A model generated the notes under the pieces. It did not search any database. It saw only the letters and a list, made by a program, of their open reading frames with translations, and had not been told where the DNA came from. This document shows, in pieces, positions 58,795-64,000 of a DNA stretch of 64,000 nucleotides. The position numbers and the translations under genes are program-made. The stretch lies in the NCBI GenBank assembly GCA_011109175.1, contig RDEW01000017.1, forward strand, positions 1,030,671 to 1,094,670, written 5' to 3'. This stretch comes from Dicyema japonicum. Lineage: Eukaryota > Dicyemida > Rhombozoa > Dicyemidae. Within the stretch, counting starts at the first letter, position 1; every line of letters begins with the position of its first letter.

Positions 58795-58905
58795 AAAAAT
58801 TCAGGTGATCTCGGCCTCCCTCAGCAGTCTTCGGATGACGGAACTGAAGGAAGTGCCGTCTAAACGAACTCCTCTGGATGGTTGTTGACTAATAGTTCTT
58901 TTTGG
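58795..58905 (-). mobile_element. LINE-C 3' tip
   Basis: CAGGTGATCTCGGCCTCCCT, CAGCAGTCTTCGG is the reverse complement of the family's C-terminal codons (..RRLLREAEIT). Only this tip remains. Confidence 0.6.
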
Positions 58906-59399
58906 ATATAATTTAAAATTATATATGGCGCCACCGGAGATGGGGAACTACATGACGCACGTTGACAATTCAAGCTCCGTGGAGCCTAATGGAAAGAGGA
59001 GGAACAGAAGAATCAAACAAATAATCTTCAGTTCATGTAGCCACATAGCACCACACCAACTTTGGTGCCAAGAGGTATAACTTTTCGCGTTTCCCTTATT
59101 GGAACCTTCTGCATGCAAGGGAGAGGGCTAAAACGAGTCTTGAACATCTCTCCATTTTTTATCTCAGAGTATTTTTTTAGGTATTTTTGACAAGAATCTT
59201 ATATAACTCATTATAACTGCGTCCTAATTAATTGCCGCTGATATCATATAAGTTAGTGAGGTCGGAATTACTTAACTGCTAATTGACTAATGAAGCGTTG
59301 TATGAAAAATGTTTTGCGAGACCCATAAGAATCTGTTTATCCACATTCCAAGAATCTACACAAACACGCTAGTCGTCATTTGATCCCACAACCAGATAA

Positions 59400-60795
59400 A
59401 CTGCTGAAATGTGGTGGTTCAGATGACCAAAAGGAACTCGACAAGATTATGTAATTCTACGCCGGTAACGGTTTTATCAGGGAAACAAGTGGGTTCACCA
59501 CTCAAACTCAGACGTGACGCAATGTTTTCACGGAGAAAATGGTATTCCATGCTTAAGAAGGTCGAAGCCCATATATTCCTCTGGTCCAGAGAGAATATCA
59601 AACTTAGTTCTGAAAATTTTGGGTTTATCAAAGCATTAACACAAAATTTGACACATCAGTTAATCAGAATGTGATTCCAACCGTATGAAACTGGTAGATT
59701 ATGACCAATCCTGAAACCTAGAAGACCCAAGGACTTCACATTATCTACAGGTCGATATCACTTTTTTGTTCTGCGGTAAAAGTACCGGAAAAACTTTTTT
59801 TAGACCTTATTTGTCAGTACTTTCCAGCTCGGATTCGGGAAAGGTTTTTCCATTATGACCCACCTCTCCTGTCTTTCAAATTAACGGATGATCTAAATTC
59901 ATCGGAGCATCAAAATTCTGTTGTGTGCTTGATTGGCATACAAAAAACTATTGACTCACTTTCGAGAAAATTGCTGACAAGATCTGTGGATCGGGTATTC
60001 CAGCCAAACCCAAAAGTTGACTGATAACCTTCTTAGGGACAAAAGAGGAAGAATTGTGTCAAGTTCTGCTAAAGTCAATCGCTAAATTCCTGCCTATGGT
60101 GTCCCACAATGGTACCCTTGTCGCTGATCTTGATCAACCGAATCCAAGGAAGGCAGTTTAATTCTGCTTGACCGCTTTAAACAGATGGTTGCAAGAGAAT
60201 CGATTATGTACTTGTGGTTATAAGTCATGCATATCAGTATTCACTTCAAATATGAAGTTGACGCATTCTACATATTCCCTAACTTAAATGGGAAACAAAT
60301 CAAATTCTCCATAAACATAAATATTAGAAATCACTTTTGACTCATTGATGACTTTCGAGACACATGTAGATCCTCTGCCAAAGAATATTCGCTTTATGAG
60401 TACGCTCCATGGACACTACAGGTAAGATATGAAGGCTACTGTGAGAGGCCAAGATTATTTAATGGCTGCGCTTTGTCTTAACTTAATTGATGATTTCTTG
60501 TTCTTTAATAATAACTCATCAAATATCTATGCCGTTTTAAGCGTAAAGTGGACCCTATCCCCAAATTCTCTTGTCGGAGTCGTCGATACAAAAAATAGCT
60601 GCACACTTATTCAATTATGTCAAAAACCAGGAATTCCACGTTCGTCCGTTTCACCATCGGAAAATGGTCGGTCCTTCTTTAGACATCTGTCTCAGCATAA
60701 GCGCAGACATTTCAAGGAAGCGATGAGGTTTCTCAATAAGCACAGAATGAAAATGGCAAAGGCGATAAGAGGAACCAGGCGTACCTAACTAGTTC
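59400..60795 (+). mobile_element. LINE-C, decayed, RT to C-terminus
   Basis: The frame 59411-59674 and PILKPRRPKDFTLSTGRYH (RT N-terminal P.LKP.RPKDF...), GIQKTIDSLSRKLL (motif A decayed), GVPQWYP (GVPQGSP decayed, 60098) and the final frame 60429-60788 ending RHLSQHKRRHFKEAMRFL, MKMAKAIRGTRRT are in family order. Confidence 0.65.
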
Positions 60796-61238
60796 GGTTA
60801 AGATAATCTTTTGGGTATTTCTTGGAAGGGTTCTCACGACTGTGGTTTTGGCTTTCTGTTATTGTAATCATGGTAACTGGATACTTTCAACAAACTCCGT
60901 ATTGTTGCGGTCAACTCGGCGTCTCCACATATTTGAACAAAAGGCGGATGCTTCTCTAATTTAGTTTGGCCAAAAAATTAAAAGCAGGACAAAAAGTGAA
61001 CCGTCAGGTTTTCATGTGGTCACCCGTTCGTTGAGAAAATTACCTGCTAAGCTTAAGTTTCTATGTCTGATCAGAATATCAAGTTCGTGTAATTTAAAAG
61101 TTCGCAAAGTTAGTAATTCAACTCATTTTCTATGGTTAAGTAGATTGAGCATTAGACAAGTTTTAATAATAATTGTATAAATATGATCTAACGTAACTCA
61201 CACAACTCGGGAATTACTCAGCACCCAGAATTACCATC
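60796..61238. other. No gene seen
   Basis: Between the LINE-C end and the unrecognised minus-strand gene. No feature could be supported. Confidence 0.35.
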
Positions 61239-61560
61239 CTATGATCTGGAATACTCTACTGAGGCTAACAGTTTATTATTCAATGGGAAGTGATTGGTTG
61301 TTACATGATTGTAATTTTTCCATAAATTCTCATTTACTGTTCACACGTACCGTCGACAGTTGATTCTGACTGCCCAATTCTGATTCTATAACAGAGGAAA
61401 TCGAATTGGTGATCATTTCTACGTTAACAAAACCTCTGGAGCGGTTGGGAGCATGGGTGAAGTAATCGTCAACGAAATCTGAAATATGATTGCGGCACGA
61501 GTCAGGGACCTTCATAAACGGAAATAGTTTTCTGGGAACTCCCACTGTCTCTTGGCAGGT
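61239..61560 (-). CDS. Unrecognised gene, C-terminal exons
   Basis: The minus strand is open for about 85 codons (SNKSCSTCQETVGVPRKLFP, KVPDSCRNHISDFVDDYF, RSRGFVNVEMITNSISSVIE). It then reaches a 22-base GT...AG intron (61324-61345 region) and a final exon NLWKNYNHVTTNHFPL..., stop at 61239. The CSTC pair could bind metal. No family was recognised. An acceptor-like TATATAG sits before the SNKS codons, so earlier exons may exist in the narrow space before ferlin, or the start is unusual. The in-frame tiny intron argues for a real gene. Confidence 0.45.
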
Positions 61561-61724
61561 GGAGCATGATTTATTGCTATATAAAAGTACTCAGTGGTAA
61601 AAATTACTGAATAATTTATAGGAATTTAAAGGCAATTAATACTATCATAAACGTTTGCGGTCATTTGATATAAATTACTTTCTGCGTAGCATTCAATGGA
61701 TTTTGAGTAGTAAAGCACACTACC

Positions 61725-64000
61725 ATGGCCTTGCGGTTATTCGTCGATAAATGCTCCAATCTACCAAAAATGGATAAAAGTGGGGAATGCGACCCTTACA
61801 TTGATTTTCAATTTAGAAGTAAGTTTCTATTGACTTTGAACACAACCCTGCTGTTGCTAATTTCTTATGATGGCGTAGTTTGGGTTATTGATTATCCAAA
61901 AAATTAAAAATTATTTATTTTAGATCAAAAGAAGACGACAGATGTGATTTCTTCAAACAGTAATCCAGTTTTTGGAAAAGTAACTACCAATGATTATGTT
62001 TTAGGAATTTATCTTCCATCTCAATGACCAACCTCTCAACCTTGGTGAATCTATAGACGTGGTTGTCATGGATCGCGAGAGATTTGGGAAAAACAGGTAC
62101 ATATGTGTTTTATTCTGACTAATTGGGACTGCCAAAGCTAACTTGAAAACAGTTTTCCAAAAGCTGACCTGTTCATTTCATCTTCGACTCACATTCTCAA
62201 CATCCTTAAAGGTCACTGAGGTATTCTGTAAAGTATTCATCTTCAGCCTGCATTTGTTGACTTTAAGATCAATTACGAGGGTGCTCCTGAGGCCGAAAGT
62301 AAAAAGTTGGAAAATGACGAAAAAATTGATGGTTTGTTCAAATTTGATTTCCAGATGCTCCGATGGAAGGGGAGGAAAGTGGAGAGGATCAAAATGAAGT
62401 TGAAATCATTCCTAAGAAATCGCTAAAAACGGCAAAAAGAAAACAAAAAATCTCATACTTGATACTAAACCACGTGACTTTCAGGTTTGATAGTTCAAAT
62501 ACCCTAGATACGAGTTAAAATCGTCTGTGCACGATCTCTACGGGGGAAAACATGAATACTCTTTGCAGAGTCACCTTCAATGGAAAGCACAAACAAACTC
62601 ATATTCGAAAAGCCACATGCTCCCCCCGATGGAATGAAATATTCTTTTTCAACATGAGAATATCCCCCAAAGAACTAATGACAGAAATTATAGAATTTAA
62701 TGTTTATAAATCTTTGAAAATCAGGAGTGACCCCCTAATAGGCTCCTTTAAAGTATTACTCCTGCAAACTTTCAGTGCGACATGGGATTAATCTACGAAT
62801 CCCCCTCACATGCCATAGTCAATAAATGGCTCCTCCTCTGCCTACCAGACAGTGAACTTTCCACAAACACTGGATTCCTCAAAGTCTGTGTTGCAATTGT
62901 GGGAGCTGGGGATAAACCTCCCCATTTTGAAGAGGACAAGGAAAGCAACGACGTAGAATCGTTTTCATTTGTTTAATATTAGAAATCTATTAAAGTCAGT
63001 GGGGACCACTCTCCAACAGAAAACCTTCATTGTTAATATATACGAGGCCGAGGATCTCCCGAAAAGTTCAAAAGGCTGTAAATTAGTTTAGTGGACTCCA
63101 GTGCTATCTCGGTGGTTAAAAACTTCTTTGGAGTTTCCGATAGTAACGATCTTGTGGATCCATTCATAATTACTTCATTTGCTGGGAATTCTGTAGTTTT
63201 CTGATAAAATGTAGTTAAAATCAAGTATTCTCACAAAGACAGACAATCCTCAGTTTATGGAATCTTTCAGAATCAATTTTATGGTAATTTTCTAATTATA
63301 AGTGAGATTCCGACTTTGTGCGAAAACCTCAAACTGACTGTGAAGGACTGGTATCGTTTGTTCATTAAGATAGGGATAAATTGAATCAAAATGACTTGAT
63401 TGGAGTGGCAAACCTTTCAATATCTGAGATTTCTGCCTCGGGGGATAATGGTGGACCAAATGGTTCTATTATAGGCTTCTTACCCACATTCGGTCCCTCA
63501 TACGTTAACGTTTATGGATCTCACCGTGAAATGGAGACTTTCACGAATGACTACGACGATGCTAATATGGGGCTAGTCGAAGGATTTGGGTACAGGGGAC
63601 GGATCTTTATGGAATTGAAGACTATACCTTATAATCAAACTCTTCCGGACGTTGATTCCATAGATAGTACAACAAAACTGACGATCGGCGTAAATAATGA
63701 TACATATTCCTAGAAATTTAAAAAACGGCGACTTTATGTTCTTTACGGAATGATACAAAATGCCGGTATGCTGGAAGAGCATGACGGAATGGTCATGTTT
63801 GAATTAAGCATTGGTTTTACATTTGAATCAGTTTTCAGGACTTTACGGAAATATATTTGACAGAAAGTCAGAACCGACATCCTCAGCAACTCAACAAATG
63901 TCTCCTATATTCGATGGAAACCACTACTATTACATTCCGTTCGGTGCAGACAAACCAGGGATGAGGATTGAGTGCCAGTGGGAGGACATTATATTCAGAA
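61725..64000 (+). CDS. Ferlin, N-terminal half (runs off the window)
   Basis: Ferlins are tail-anchored multi-C2 proteins for calcium-dependent membrane fusion and repair. The start ATG 61725 opens C2A: MALRLFVDKCSNLPKMDKSG, ECDPYIDFQF. A 105-base intron (61819-61923) and a 25-base intron (61980-62004) follow, then NPVFGKEFIFHLND and VVMDRERFGKN. C2B is DTKPRDFQ-IRVKIVCARSL...NPRWNE-like SPRWNEIFFF. The FerI box is PSHAIVNKWLLL, FLKVCVAIVGAGDKPPHFEE. C2C is ESNLLKSVGTTLQ, IYEAEDLPKMDSSAIS, NFFGVSDSNDLVDPFI and KDWDKLNQNDLIGVANL. FerB is GFLPTFGPSYVNVYGSHRE, GYRGRIF, KFKKRRLYVLYGMIQNAG, VMFELSIG, FDGNHYYYIPFG. About 14 introns, mostly 22-26 bases, keep frame, except that the junction at 62097-62120 lacks an AG acceptor. 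Whether it is a DysF-containing type cannot be seen. Confidence 0.92.

Overview
The window looks like nuclear DNA of a small animal whose spliceosomal introns are extremely short. Nine loci can be read as real genes or gene parts, and their exons join in frame when GT...AG segments of mostly 21-28 bases are removed. The genes are of animal type: a HIPK/DYRK-like kinase, a ferlin, a VWA3-like protein with several VWA domains, a claudin-like four-TM protein, ALG8, TEX10/IPI1, MCAT and ribosomal protein eL14. The standard stop codons are used and LINEs, SINEs and DNA transposons are abundant. Animal genes with introns in the low-to-mid 20s best fit a dicyemid mesozoan (Dicyema-like). That is an inference from intron size and gene content, not a sequence match.

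Layout: 1-373 is the 3' end of RPL14 (+). 374-4380 is decayed LINE DNA. 5054-6345 is the kinase (-). 6346-9128 holds repeat debris, including a SINE. 9129-11162 is TEX10/IPI1-like (-). 12.5-15.2 kb holds LINEs. 15751-16884 is MCAT (-), fully readable in five exons. 17-33.8 kb is almost entirely nested non-LTR elements (families called A to F here), a Tigger derivative and SINE pieces. 34017-37820 is the VWA3-like gene (+), with about two dozen tiny introns. 38-48.6 kb is again transposon-rich: LINE-A, a hAT transposase, a LINE with a restriction-like endonuclease, and Tigger. 49185-50207 is a claudin-like gene flanked by two inverted SINEs. 52154-53895 is ALG8 (-). 54-60.8 kb is LINEs plus a Tigger 3' end. 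An unrecognised gene (-, 61239-61560) is divergent from a ferlin gene (+, 61725 to the window end).

The genes are ordinary housekeeping, signalling and membrane-repair functions: translation, ribosome assembly, mitochondrial fatty-acid synthesis, N-glycosylation, membrane fusion and kinase signalling. They are not arranged as a pathway or operon.

The observations most worth following are: the intron size distribution, including a 19-base and a GC-AG intron; a kinase intron apparently enlarged by a 26-base LINE fragment; a 2A-like DIELNPGP peptide in front of a LINE endonuclease; a tRNA-derived SINE whose 3' tail resembles that of the LINE-A family; several inverted duplications; and frame breaks in otherwise good genes that all fall in homopolymers, which suggests assembly error rather than decay. 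No CRISPR array, operon or phage-like system is present.
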